Origin: an uncultured Paludibacter sp.
Lineage (GTDB): Bacteria; Bacteroidota; Bacteroidia; Bacteroidales; Paludibacteraceae
Assembly (NCBI GenBank): GCA_937897985.1
Contig: CALCBD010000055.1
Location: 1 to 36,077 of the forward strand
DNA: 36,077 nt
Direction of reading: 5' to 3'
The notes under the pieces were generated by a model, which saw only the letters and a program-made list of their open reading frames with translations, ran no database searches and was not told where the DNA came from. The position numbers and the translations under genes are program-made. Positions 25,283 through 35,300 of the stretch are shown here, in pieces. The number at the start of each line of letters is the position of its first letter. Position 1 is the first letter of the stretch.

Positions 25283-25420
25283 TAAAGCAACTAAATAGTT
25301 GATTGTTATTTAGTTGGTAGTTTTTTTGTTTTTACTTATCTGTTGCATTAAGCAATGATTATGTATAAATTTTGATCTTATAATTGTTTGTTAAATTCAC
25401 ATTTTAAAACCTGATAAACT

Positions 25421-26959
25421 ATGTTGGTAAAAACATTTGGCTCTGCAGTTCAGGGTATAAACGCCACGATTGTCACCATCGAGGTCAATGTAAGTATGGG
25501 TATCCGCTTCTTTCTGGTGGGACTTCCCGATAATGCTGTAAAGGAAAGTCATGAACGCATTGCATCCGCACTCGATTATAACGGCTATAAAATTCCGAAG
25601 AAACAAATTGTCATCAATATGGCTCCGGCCGATATTCGCAAAGAAGGTTCTGCCTACGATCTGGCACTTGCCATTGGTATGCTGGCCGGTGACGAAAAGA
25701 TAAAGTCCGGTGAACTTGAGAATTACGTAATCATGGGCGAATTATCGCTCGACGGTAGTCTGAAACCAATCAAAGGTGTGTTGCCTATTGCAATCAAGGC
25801 ACGCGAAGAAGGTTTCAGGGGATTTATACTGCCAAGGGAGAATGCACGCGAAGCCGCCGTGGTCAATAAACTGGATGTGTATGGTGTGGAAAACATCAAA
25901 GAGGTAATTAATTTTTTCAACGGAAATTCAACACTCGAACCAACCATTGTCAATACGCGCGAAGAGTTTTTCACTCACTTAAACCTGTCGGAAATTGATT
26001 TTGCTGATGTGAAAGGGCAGGAGAGTGTGAAGCGCGCTTTGGAAGTAGCTGCAGCAGGCGGACATAATATCATAATGGTCGGACCTCCGGGTGCCGGAAA
26101 GTCGATGCTGGCCAAACGAATTCCCACCATTTTGCCACCTTTAACGCTTCATGAGGCTCTCGAAACTACAAAAATTCATTCGGTAGCAGGAAATATTGAC
26201 AGCAACACTTCGCTTATTTCTCAACGTCCGTTTCGAAGTCCGCATCATACCATCTCGGATGTAGCTTTGGTAGGAGGTGGTACTTTCCCTCAACCGGGTG
26301 AAATATCGCTTGCCCACAACGGAGTACTTTTTCTGGATGAATTACCTGAATTTAAACGTACCGTTCTGGAAGTCATGCGCCAACCGCTCGAAGACCGTAA
26401 AATCTGTATTTCAAGGGCGAAGTTTGCAGTTGAATACCCGGCAAGTTTTATGCTGGTGGCTTCAATGAATCCATGTCCCTGTGGCTATTACAATCACCCC
26501 GACAGAGAATGTGTATGTGGTCCCGGAGTAGTGCAGAGATATCTCAGCCGTATTTCAGGCCCGCTGCTCGACAGGATTGATATTCACATCGAAATTATCC
26601 CTGTACCGTTCGAGAAATTATCTGAATTAAAGGAGTCGGAAAGCAGCGAAGCAGTCCGCGAACGTGTCATCAGGGCAAGACAGTTGCAGGAAGCCCGTTT
26701 CCGCGATATCGATGGTGTTTACTGCAATGCTCAAATGTCGTCGAAACAAATGAGGGAATTTGCGCAAATTGATAAAGCCGGCTCTGATTTGCTCAAAAAT
26801 GCCATGCAAAGATTGAACCTGTCGGCACGTGCATACGACAGAATTATCAAAGTTGCCCGCACAATTGCCGACCTGGACGATGCAGAGAATATACTCTCAA
26901 ACCATATTGCCGAAGCCATTAATTACCGGAATCTCGACCGTGAAGGCTGGGCAGGTTGA
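25421..26959 (+). CDS. comM: ComM/YifB family Mg-chelatase-like AAA+ ATPase
   Basis: ComM-type helicases promote branch migration during integration of incoming DNA in natural transformation. The 512 residues show the three expected parts. First is the N-terminal ChlI-like domain (VEVNVSMGIRFFLVGLPDNAVKES). The AAA+ core follows, with Walker A GPPGAGKS (221-228), Walker B VLFLDELPEF and the NPCPCGYYNHPDRECVCG cysteine segment. Last is the C-terminal Mg-chelatase lid (NLSARAYDRIIKVARTIADL). It is complete. It stands alone between two AT-rich gaps and ends at a hairpin shared with the convergent TonB receptor gene. Confidence 0.92.
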   Translation: MLVKTFGSAVQGINATIVTIEVNVSMGIRFFLVGLPDNAVKESHERIASALDYNGYKIPKKQIVINMAPADIRKEGSAYDLALAIGMLAGDEKIKSGELENYVIMGELSLDGSLKPIKGVLPIAIKAREEGFRGFILPRENAREAAVVNKLDVYGVENIKEVINFFNGNSTLEPTIVNTREEFFTHLNLSEIDFADVKGQESVKRALEVAAAGGHNIIMVGPPGAGKSMLAKRIPTILPPLTLHEALETTKIHSVAGNIDSNTSLISQRPFRSPHHTISDVALVGGGTFPQPGEISLAHNGVLFLDELPEFKRTVLEVMRQPLEDRKICISRAKFAVEYPASFMLVASMNPCPCGYYNHPDRECVCGPGVVQRYLSRISGPLLDRIDIHIEIIPVPFEKLSELKESESSEAVRERVIRARQLQEARFRDIDGVYCNAQMSSKQMREFAQIDKAGSDLLKNAMQRLNLSARAYDRIIKVARTIADLDDAENILSNHIAEAINYRNLDREGWAG

Positions 26960-27005
26960 TGGGTGCCGGTGAAGTTTTGAAAGAGTTTTTATGAATACGA
27001 ATTAT

Positions 27006-27093
27006 GCAAATTTTCACAAATTGAACTATCTGAATTTTGTATTGTGTTATTATTCAAATGTTTACAATTTGTGAAAATTTGTGTTTTTTTTTT
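27006..27093 (+). terminator. Long inverted repeat with T run downstream of comM
   Basis: CAAATTTTCACAAATTG (27007-27023) and CAATTTGTGAAAATTTG (27065-27081) are perfect 17-bp complements across a 41-nt loop, followed by about ten T residues. It can end comM transcription and lies between convergent genes. The same motif style recurs at 20484-20590. Confidence 0.6.
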
Positions 27094-27139
27094 ATGGAAT
27101 TTGCGCTCTTCCTTTCTTTAATTCAGACTTGCAATAATT

Positions 27140-29581
27140 TTAGAATTTCAGTGTGAAACCTCCCAGCAGATTGATGCCTGCCTGTGGATAAAATCCAAGA
27201 TCGTTGTAACGTTGTTTGGTGTTATTCCCGTCCGTCAGATAATACGAATATGACCAGCCGTTGGAGATATATCGGGCATCGTTGATGTTGTTGATCATTA
27301 GATATAAATTCAGTGCTTTCAGCTTTTTTAGTTGAAATGAATAAGACAAACGCAGATTGGATACAAAATAGGCATCTAATGACCTGTCGATGGAACCGGT
27401 ATTGTCAATGTACTGTTTGCCAACGTATTGTTCCGTCCATTTTGCTTCGAATTTTCCAAAATTGATAGTGAAGGCATTGTTCCATGTGACAGAAGGTGAA
27501 TAAGCAATATCCGTATTGCCGATATGATTCTTTTGCTGCCCTGTCCATTCCCAGTTTTGATCGTAAACATCAACATATTCATCAAAATTATTGATCCTGT
27601 TTTTACTCAATGTCACTGATCCATCCCAACGGAAATTACCTGTGAGTCGGGCACTTCCGGTTAATTCAATCCCCGCCCTGTAACTTGATAACACATTCTC
27701 CGATAACGGTTCGCCTATTTCATTTAATTTTCCGGTGAGTACCAGTTGATTGTGGTAGTTCATGTAAAATGCATTCACACCCACCGAAAGTACATTGTTG
27801 TGAAACTTATAACCAAATTCACTGTCGTACAATATTTCGTAAGTGGGAAGTTTGCTGTCGGCCGAAGCATCTGTGAAGTTGGTTCGGGTTGGTTCACGGT
27901 TTGCCACGGCGTATGATGCAAAACATTCATTTTGTTCATTGATTCGGTACAAAAAGCCTGCTTTAGGATTAAAGAAATTAAACAGAGCCTTTATGTTCAG
28001 GTTTTGCATGGTTCCGTTATTAAAATCCCATTTGTCATTTTTACCGGTTATTGAGTAATCCACATTTCGGTACTGTAGTTCGGCATTCAGAAACAGGTTT
28101 TCCACAAGCTCGTAATTGGCTTTGATATAAATGTTTCCGTCCCATTTACTTACTTTGTTCCGGTAGTATTCTTTCGGAAAATCAGCTGATGGATAGTCTT
28201 TTATCTGCGTTACATCGCCGAAATGACTACCCCAATACCTGTTGATGGCACCACCGGCTTGTGCCGAGAGTTTGTTCTTCGTATAATTCAGGGAAAAAAC
28301 CATTCCGGCAAAATCATTCCCCATCTTTTTCTGTCTTACCAGGTCTGACGATTCGATAATTGTTCCCGAAGAAGTATAATCCGGAATTCCGTATTTGATA
28401 AATGACTGATCCTGTTTGTATTCTTCATAATAACCATCGCCACGTGTATAATGCAGAGTAGCATTGATATTCATCGACGGATTGAAAGTATGAATTCCGA
28501 CCAGCTGGTAATTGGTTTGTAAATAATTATCTGTTTGATCTTCGTAAAAAAGCGGTTTTCCATTGGCATCGGTACCCATGTAACCGCACGAATTGTAAGT
28601 ACGGTTCGTTGCAAGTGAATCTTTCGGAACCCCGTTCCAGGCATGATAGGTTTTCTCGAGCCCGCCAAAAGTAATAAACTTCAGGGTACTCTTTTCGCCG
28701 TAATAACCGGCCTGCAAAAGGAATGATTTCATATTGGTGGTTGCACGATCGATATATCCGTCGGAAGTGATGGAAGATAAACGTGCATCCACTGCCAGAT
28801 GGTTTTTGAGCAATCCCGAGCTGTATTTCAAAGTAGCTTTTTGTGTGTTGAATGAACCATAAGATACCGATAATTCGCCACTTTGCTTCGATTCAAAGTT
28901 GTTGGTTTGAATGTTGATATTGGCACCGAAGGCAGCGGCACCATTGGTCGTTGTACCAACCCCGCGTTGAATCTGAATATTCTCGATTGACGAAGCTAAG
29001 TCAGGAACATCAACCCAGTATGCACCCTGTTCATCCGCGTCGTTATAGGGCACTCCGTTGATGGTAACATTGATACGCGATGCATCGGTTCCCCTGATTC
29101 TGAAACCGGTATAACCAATGCCTGTTCCCGCATCCGAAGTTATGACCAGCGAAGGAGTCGACAGCAGTAAATACGGGATGTCCTGTCCCAGGTTTGATTT
29201 CGATATGCTTCCCTTGTCAATGTTGGTGTATGCAACAGGCGATTTCTCGTTGGCACGCAGCGAGGTGACAGTGATTTCATTGATTGAAACAGATTTCGAT
29301 TTCAGGATAATGGTGATTTCACTATCCGCATTTGCCTGTAATACAGTTGTTTCGTAACCAATGTACGAAGTTTTGAGCAGATAATGATTTTTTGTAAGAC
29401 CATCGAAAAGGAAAAATCCGCTCTTATCTGAAATTTTTCCCAACGTTGAGTTTTGAATAGTCACAGTAGCACCTTCCAGCGCATTACCGTTTTCATCCGT
29501 TACCTTTCCTTTGATGGTGTGTTGCGCGAAGGTCTGAACGACCAGCATCAGCAAAAAAGCTGTAGTTAAAAAATGTCTCAT
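27140..29581 (-). CDS. TonB-dependent outer-membrane receptor, probably for thiamin or a precursor
   Basis: An 813-residue active transporter of the outer membrane. It has a signal peptide (MRHFLTTAFLLMLVVQTFAQ) and a carboxypeptidase-D-like domain (about 21-95; IKGKVTDENGNALEGATVTI). The plug (about 110-230) carries the usual FRIRGTDASRINVTINGVPYND and IEIQ-type IENIQIQRGVGT segments. The 22-strand barrel ends in phenylalanine (GGFTLKF). A TPP riboswitch in its leader is the main clue to substrate: thiamin, TPP or the pyrimidine precursor, consistent with known TPP-controlled TonB receptors of Bacteroidota. No inner-membrane thiamin transporter or kinase gene is next to it, so the rest of the uptake route must lie elsewhere. 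Confidence 0.9.
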   Translation of the reverse strand: MRHFLTTAFLLMLVVQTFAQHTIKGKVTDENGNALEGATVTIQNSTLGKISDKSGFFLFDGLTKNHYLLKTSYIGYETTVLQANADSEITIILKSKSVSINEITVTSLRANEKSPVAYTNIDKGSISKSNLGQDIPYLLLSTPSLVITSDAGTGIGYTGFRIRGTDASRINVTINGVPYNDADEQGAYWVDVPDLASSIENIQIQRGVGTTTNGAAAFGANINIQTNNFESKQSGELSVSYGSFNTQKATLKYSSGLLKNHLAVDARLSSITSDGYIDRATTNMKSFLLQAGYYGEKSTLKFITFGGLEKTYHAWNGVPKDSLATNRTYNSCGYMGTDANGKPLFYEDQTDNYLQTNYQLVGIHTFNPSMNINATLHYTRGDGYYEEYKQDQSFIKYGIPDYTSSGTIIESSDLVRQKKMGNDFAGMVFSLNYTKNKLSAQAGGAINRYWGSHFGDVTQIKDYPSADFPKEYYRNKVSKWDGNIYIKANYELVENLFLNAELQYRNVDYSITGKNDKWDFNNGTMQNLNIKALFNFFNPKAGFLYRINEQNECFASYAVANREPTRTNFTDASADSKLPTYEILYDSEFGYKFHNNVLSVGVNAFYMNYHNQLVLTGKLNEIGEPLSENVLSSYRAGIELTGSARLTGNFRWDGSVTLSKNRINNFDEYVDVYDQNWEWTGQQKNHIGNTDIAYSPSVTWNNAFTINFGKFEAKWTEQYVGKQYIDNTGSIDRSLDAYFVSNLRLSYSFQLKKLKALNLYLMINNINDARYISNGWSYSYYLTDGNNTKQRYNDLGFYPQAGINLLGGFTLKF

Positions 29582-29642
29582 AACAAATTGATTAATAAGT
29601 TAATAATTTTGTTTTGAGAGCCAAAAAATACGGAAGACAGTT

Positions 29643-29720
29643 GCTTTTTCCCTTCACGGAATTACCCGCGCAGGTTCAAAGGGTATGATCTCAGCCCGAA
29701 ATATTAAGGCACCCCGAAAT
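29643..29720 (-). promoter_or_regulatory. TPP riboswitch (THI element)
   Basis: On the minus strand the conserved landmarks appear in order: CGGGGTGCC, GGCTGAGAT, ACCCTTTGAACCTG, CGGGTAATTCCG and TGAAGGGA, with a short closing stem UUUC/GAAA. The leader then runs about 60 nt, including a TATTTTTT stretch, to the TonB receptor start. Binding of thiamin pyrophosphate should shut off expression; whether by termination or translation is not clear from the downstream sequence. Confidence 0.93.
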
Positions 29721-29814
29721 TGTTTGATAAGTATTTATTTGAACGTTTACAGGTGAATTATGTTCAATCCGGTTTAAATTTCAAATTGAAAAAAAATAGA
29801 CCTGCTAGCGGCTG

Positions 29815-29846
29815 CAAAGATATAAAAAATTGAATGTTAATTCAAT
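29815..29846 (-). promoter_or_regulatory. Promoter of the riboswitch-TonB receptor transcript
   Basis: On the minus strand ATTG (29843-29846, one base from TTTG), 20 nt, then TATCTTTG (29815-29822). The leader from here to the start codon is about 230 nt and contains the whole riboswitch. Confidence 0.6.
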
Positions 29847-30144
29847 GCTAAATATTAAATTAAATTGTATCTGGCAGGTAATCAGAAGTATACACGTGTT
29901 TTTTTTTATTTCTGACCTGAAATGCCGAGTTATGAATGAAGAATGAAACGCTGAAAAACGGTTGAAGCAAAACAAAAGCAGAATTTATCAGGGACGCTGA
30001 AAATAAAAAAATGCAAAAGAAAATTTTAAGAAAAATTTGATGCAAAAAATGATTAAAAATAAGACATACAATAAGTTAAAATGTCGGCTGGAAACGTGTT
30101 ATTGGTATAAATTCCGAAATTTTCCGATTTTTTTAAAATGAGGT
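29847..30144. other. AT-rich gap before tRNA-Phe
   Basis: No gene or RNA recognised; A/T runs only, with the riboswitch promoter at its left border and the tRNA-Phe promoter at its right border. Confidence 0.5.
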
Positions 30145-30174
30145 TTTGTAAATCAAAAAAAAGCCGTATATTTG
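30145..30174 (+). promoter_or_regulatory. tRNA-Phe promoter
   Basis: TTTG (30145-30148), 18 nt, then TATATTTG (30167-30174), about 20 bp before the tRNA 5' end. Confidence 0.7.
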
Positions 30175-30195
30175 CACCCGCTAAGACGAAAAAAT

Positions 30196-30268
30196 GGTAC
30201 CATAGCTCAGTTGGTAGAGCAAAGGACTGAAAATCCTTGTGTCCCCGGTTCGATTCCTGGTGGTACCA
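30196..30268 (+). tRNA. tRNA-Phe(GAA)
   Basis: A full cloverleaf. Acceptor GGTACCA pairs with TGGTACC, with discriminator A at 30268. The D stem is GCTC/GAGC. Anticodon stem AAGGA/TCCTT holds loop CTGAAAA with anticodon GAA. The T arm is CCCGG-TTCGATT-CCTGG. CCA is not encoded. Confidence 0.96.
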
Positions 30269-30274
30269 CTGCAT

Positions 30275-30320
30275 AAAACGCTAATAATCAGATATATAGA
30301 TTGTTGGCGTTTTTGTTTTT
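30275..30320 (+). terminator. tRNA-Phe terminator
   Basis: AAAACGCTAATAATC (30275-30289) pairs with GATTGTTGGCGTTTT (30299-30313) across a 9-nt loop, followed by TGTTTTT. Confidence 0.75.
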
Positions 30321-30325
30321 ACAAT

Positions 30326-30346
30326 TTGTCCCGTAGTTGTCCCGTA
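30326..30346. repeat. Tandem TTGTCCCGTA repeat
   Basis: TTGTCCCGTA occurs at 30326-30335 and again at 30337-30346, an 11-bp period, just beyond the tRNA-Phe terminator and before the transposase remnants. It may be the scar of an integration event. Confidence 0.4.
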
Positions 30347-30384
30347 ATTTGGGCTCAATCGGAAAAGTTGTGTTTTTTTTATTA

Positions 30385-30852
30385 TTAGGCATAAATTTTA
30401 GTAAGTCTGTAAAGGAAAAACTTCACATCCCTTACTCCTCTGAAAGAAGCCCTAAAGGCTTTAATTTTCGCATTAAAAGATTCAGCTGAGGCATTCGTAC
30501 TCCTGTGATCAAAAAAATTTAGAATGGTCAGGTAATGCGATTGAATGGTTCTGCTTATTGTTCCAAATGCAAGGATACCTGAATTATCAACTCTGTCATA
30601 CCATTTTGCAAGTTTAGTAAATGCTACTGCTTTGTCTTTTGTTTGGTGATAGATAGCTCCCAATTGCAGGGAGAAGTGGTATGCTTTCTTTAAATCAGGA
30701 TACAGTTCAAAAAGGATCTCAGCTCTTACTTTTTGAGAAGCTGTCCAGTCAGTTGGTTTCTTAAAGAGCAGATATCTGCTCCGTGCCAGCAACTGCTTTA
30801 ATGTATCTCCATTGGATAGAATAGGTGGAAGGTATTTTCTTCCATTTACCTT
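30385..30852 (-). pseudogene. ISL3-like (ISAon1-type) transposase, C-terminal fragment
   Basis: The open frame starts after a TGA at 30853-30855 and reads KVNGRKYLPPILSNGDTLKQ, LLARSRYLLFKKPTDWT and onward to a stop at 30385. The end (NFFDHRSTNASAESFNAKIK, AFRASFRGVRDVKFF) is the typical C-terminus of the DDE domain of ISL3-like transposases, with the late catalytic glutamate in ASAESFNAKI. The zinc-binding N-terminus and the first catalytic aspartates are missing, so it is dead. Confidence 0.75.
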
Positions 30853-30884
30853 TCATTAGAACTTACTCAAATCTATAATCTTAA

Positions 30885-31139
30885 AATAAAAAAGAAGTTG
30901 CTATTACCAAGTTTGCTCATTGGTATAATAAAGTGTATAAACTTAATTGCAAGTTCTTTAAAACTGTAATCCAAACTATGCAAAACAATTACAGAGATAT
31001 TATCAATTACTTTGATAATAGAAGTTCGAACGCTTCAGCTGAATCTTTTAATGCTAAAATAAAAGCTTTTAGATCGCAATTTAGAGGTGTTAGAAATATT
31101 CCATTCTTTAAATTCAGGTTGGCTAAACTTTTTGCATAA
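30885..31139 (+). pseudogene. ISL3-like (ISAon1-type) transposase, second C-terminal fragment
   Basis: After a TAA at 30882-30884 the frame reads NKKEVAITKFAHWYNKVYKL and ends with NYFDNRSSNASAESFNAKIK, AFRSQFRGVRNIPFFKFRL. It aligns with the last ~80 residues of the neighbouring minus-strand fragment but differs at many positions, so it comes from a different IS copy. The two remnants sit back to back with about 30 bp between them. Non-functional. Confidence 0.72.
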
Positions 31140-31399
31140 TTGTGTTTCTCCACCTACTTTCTACATTGACCCACTTTTACCTTTAAGCCGGTAAATTATT
31201 TTTTACATTGGCTATGATAAAGAAAATATATTTTGTTCCCTTATAGTACCATTATTGTTTTTAATTTAATGCAGTTCAATGATTATGAATATTTATTAAT
31301 ACTCAGTCTTATCTATAAAATAATGAGATATAAACGTGTTTTTTTACATTTACAAATTAATACTGCATTATAATATTTTTATTTCATAAATGTGAAACT
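31140..31399. other. AT-rich gap, possible IS end
   Basis: No gene. The first ~50 bp (CCACCTACTTTCTACATTG, then CCCACTTTTACC) follow the transposase fragment and may be the tail of its element. The rest is AT-rich without recognisable signals. Confidence 0.35.
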
Positions 31400-32305
31400 T
31401 TAGTGAGCATTCCTGAAAGATTCACATTTACAATCATTTTCCGGTACTAAATTGAAAATATAATATAATTTAATTCCAAAGTACAAAGTTGCAATTCTGT
31501 TTGTTGAAATATTATTAAAAATCAAGCTACCAATTGTTGGCTTGAATTCGCCTGTGAGTTCCGTATTTACCACTAATTGATTTGTCTTTTGATTAGCATT
31601 AATTGTAAAAATTCCAAAATCATATAAAAGAGCAATTCGTAAATGATTTGCTACATCTTTTCTGGCAATTTTTTGCAAGGAATAACCAACTTCAAAAGTT
31701 CCGGCATAAGCAGTGTTGAGTTTGAATGAATTTTTTACTATTCTGTTTTCGGTACTTAATCCATGATTGGGCATATTAGAAATTAGTCCGCAACCATCTT
31801 CTCCAATAATTTTGTCATAAATAGCCTGTGTTGTAACCAGACTATGAGTACTGCTTCTCCCGTATAGATTCAGCTGAACTTTACCTCCTGTCAAAAAATA
31901 AAACCCTGAAACCTTTGAACTATAACCAAATAAAAGGGGTATTCCAAGATTAATCATTCTTTGTTTATCACATATATCTTTAAACGAAAACAAACCGTCA
32001 TAACTATCTCCTTCCGTATCGGTCATACGTGTTGAAAAAATTGTGTCTGATATTGTCATTTTCGATTTATTAGACAATACTTCAACACCTGTCTGAAAGA
32101 TAAAATGATTATAATGTAACTCATAACCAGCACCAAAGGAAGTCCCTGAATTATTTACAACGTTAATATTAGAAGCAGTATTCATAATCCGAGATAAACC
32201 ACCTACTGTCCATACAACAAACTTATTACTTTTAGTCTGGCTTTGAAGATAAGGGGAAAGGCATATTATTATCGAAGCAATAACGATGTTATTATAATAC
32301 TTCAT
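31400..32305 (-). CDS. Outer-membrane beta-barrel protein, partner of the T9SS adhesin gene
   Basis: A 301-residue protein with a signal peptide (MKYYNNIVIASIIICLSPYLQSQ) and alternating beta-strand pattern through to the end, typical of PorT-like or OmpA-like small barrels (SFGAGYELHYNHFIFQTGVE, GIPLLFGYSSKVSGFYFLTGGK). It begins 12 bp after the stop of the large repeat protein on the same strand and is almost surely cotranscribed with it. Such pairs in Bacteroidota may have the barrel help anchor or display the secreted partner, but this is inference. The chain ends ENDCKCESFRNAH, an unusual Cys-bearing tail for a barrel. Confidence 0.72.
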   Translation of the reverse strand: MKYYNNIVIASIIICLSPYLQSQTKSNKFVVWTVGGLSRIMNTASNINVVNNSGTSFGAGYELHYNHFIFQTGVEVLSNKSKMTISDTIFSTRMTDTEGDSYDGLFSFKDICDKQRMINLGIPLLFGYSSKVSGFYFLTGGKVQLNLYGRSSTHSLVTTQAIYDKIIGEDGCGLISNMPNHGLSTENRIVKNSFKLNTAYAGTFEVGYSLQKIARKDVANHLRIALLYDFGIFTINANQKTNQLVVNTELTGEFKPTIGSLIFNNISTNRIATLYFGIKLYYIFNLVPENDCKCESFRNAH

Positions 32306-32317
32306 TTTATAAGCTTG

Positions 32318-35300
32318 TTATTTTACTGTTATAAGTTGTCTTTTAATCCCATTGTCTGTTGTAATCCAAAGGACATAAGAGCCTGATAAATCAGGTGCTA
32401 ATATATAATTAATACCAGACTGAATATTTTTTTCAAATATTTTTACCCCTGATAAGCAATAAACCTTAATTGACCCTCTTGTTTCGGTATTGATATTTAT
32501 TATTTCGCTGGGTAAAAGTATTGTTGGATAGATACTCAAAGTTGAATGTAATTTTGGGGTCAAAGTACAAGTAAATAACTCTACTCCGTCATTCGCTCTT
32601 GTTAGTTTTACCGAGTAACCATCATTCATATCCAGTTCACCATTAGCAATATATAGATATGATTTGGTTGCGTTAGGAATTATTTCACCATTTTTATACC
32701 ATTGATAAGCCGAGAACTCAAAATTTCCATTGTATGTGCTGTTGAGCAAAGCCAGTAAATCATTCCACTTTTGCAATATGATGGATGCAGGGTAATTTAT
32801 AGTAAATATAAGTGGATATGAAAGTGAATAACCTGAGAGATTTTTAAATTCAAGGGTTGCAGTATAAATATCGGGAATCACAGAGTCAGGTAAACTAACA
32901 TCGATATTGGTATGACCCATAACCAAATTTCTGATATTCCCAAATCCTGATTTTATTGCTTTTTCGCCGAATGTCAATATCAATGAGTCCACATTACCCA
33001 ATGAAACTTTATAATTAATTGTGAAGTAGCTGTCATCCGCACATATCAAAGGAAGAGCTTCAGGTTCGGCAATGAATTTATCAATGATCCTTAATATTAA
33101 ATGTACTGTACTATCGCATCCATTTATAGTTTTTCTGTAAATGTTAAACTGTCCGCTTTTTGTCTCTGGTTGAAATATTGTATCACCAATTGTATAAGGA
33201 AGTTGATTTGATTCTAAAATCAGTGTTTTATTTAAATTATAAAATGGATTTACTTTCAATAACAAGGAAACAATACTGTCGCAACCAAGTACAGTTTTCA
33301 AATGAGCGGTATAATAACCGGCAACTGCATATTCATTACCATTAAAATTATACTTTTCTCCTGTACATATTGAGTAAGTTACTGTATCATTATAAGTTGG
33401 ATAGACAGTTAGATTTAATGTTACGATACTATCGTTGCCCGAAGCATCGATTAGGTTCTCAATATATTCTCCAGTGAATGTACAGTTTTTTCCTCCGAAA
33501 CTATAACTTTCACCGAAACAAATTGAGGCTGTGATATTTTTAGTATTCAGTGGCTTCACCACTAAATGCAGGGTTACTATCGTATCACATTCAACGCCCG
33601 GAATTGTATCAATGTATGTATTAGCTATATTTAGAATAGTTCCGTAGAAATTATATGTTTTATTGGCATATATTTCAGCATTGATTGTTTTCGTGTTTAA
33701 CGGTTTTACATTGAGACTCAATGTCACAATGCTATCGCAACCTAAATCAGTTTTTAAATTGGCAGTATAAAAACCTGATTCCCTGTAATTATTACCGTTA
33801 AACTGATAGCTTTGACCAGCACAAATTGAATGTGTAATGGTGTCGATGTAAATCGGATTGACTGCTAAGCTCAGTGTTACGATACTGTCATTACCCAAAA
33901 CACTTACCAAGGTATCAGCATATTCACCGGCAACAGTATAACTTTTTCCTCCGAAACTATAACTTTCGCCGGAACAAATTGTGTCAGACAAAGCTGTTGT
34001 CGAAGATGTTTTTATTACTTTGAGATTTAAAATCACCGTACTGTCACAACCGGTTTTCACCGATCGCAAAGTTTGTGTATAGGTCTGCAATCCACTTTTA
34101 TTCAAAATTTCATTAAAGTTATAACTACGATACCTACTTCCTAATATAGCTTCGTCGCTAATTATATTTTCGACAAGCGGATTCACTGTAAGATACAAAA
34201 CAGTAGTGTTTATGCAGTTTTGAGGTGTACTTACAGAATGCTTATAAATAAACTTTCCGGGAATTTTTTGCACTGGCAGGTTAAAACCATTTTGCGTATA
34301 AGGCATGTTTTGGCAAATGGTATCGTAAACCGAAACTGTTTGAACAGGATTTACCGTAAGTTGCAAATGTACAATGCTGTCGCAACCGGTAACGCTTTGC
34401 AAGTTGAGTGTTTCGGTAATTATACCTGTTTGGTAGGGGGTAAGATGAAACCCATGCTCATTGTAAGTACTGCCTTCACATATCGTACCGTAAAAAGTCT
34501 GTTCATACCTTTTATTTACCGTAAGGTTGAGCTTAACCGGCACATTGCATCCGTTTTGTGTAAAAGTATTGCTGTATGTACCCGTGTTTTTTGCATTAAA
34601 ACCATAAGCGGTGTAAGTTTCGCCTGCGCAGATGACGGCATTGATTACCTGCGATGAAGCTGTTTTTACTACAATTTGCTTGCTTTGTCGCACTGAGCAA
34701 CCGCTTGACGATGTTACGGTACAGGTATAAGTTGTGGTCTTAAGCGGATTCACTGTAATAGTAGCCGTAGTATCGCCGGTATTCCAAAGATATTTCAACC
34801 CACAATCAAGAATAAAAATGGAAGCCGCATTCATTGGTTTTGTGAGTACAACATTTTTACCTGAAGTATTTGCCAAAAGCGACACGCTATCGCCAGCATT
34901 GCAAACGATGGTGTCGGAAGCAACAATTTCAAATTCAGGTATTGGCGACACGCTAAGCGCAAGTGTAACCGTACTGTCGCAGCCGGCGCTACTGTGTAGT
35001 TGTCTCGAATAAACGAAATAGCCTGTACTGTCCTGTCTCCCCAGATTAATGTTGTGGTTGTTGTAGTATTCTCCTACACAAATATTTTCGGAAAAATACA
35101 GATCGTAGGCCCGTTTGGGCGATACAGCTAAAGATGTTGAGCCTGTACCACAACCGTTTTTTCCTTTTAAAACGATATTCCCGGGCATGTCGTCGGTAAA
35201 ATAAACAGTAATGGACGAAGAAGATCTGCCTGACACCACAGCGTTTGATGGCAATTGCCATTCGTAGCTTGTCATTGTCTCCGAACCTGCAAACGAGTAC

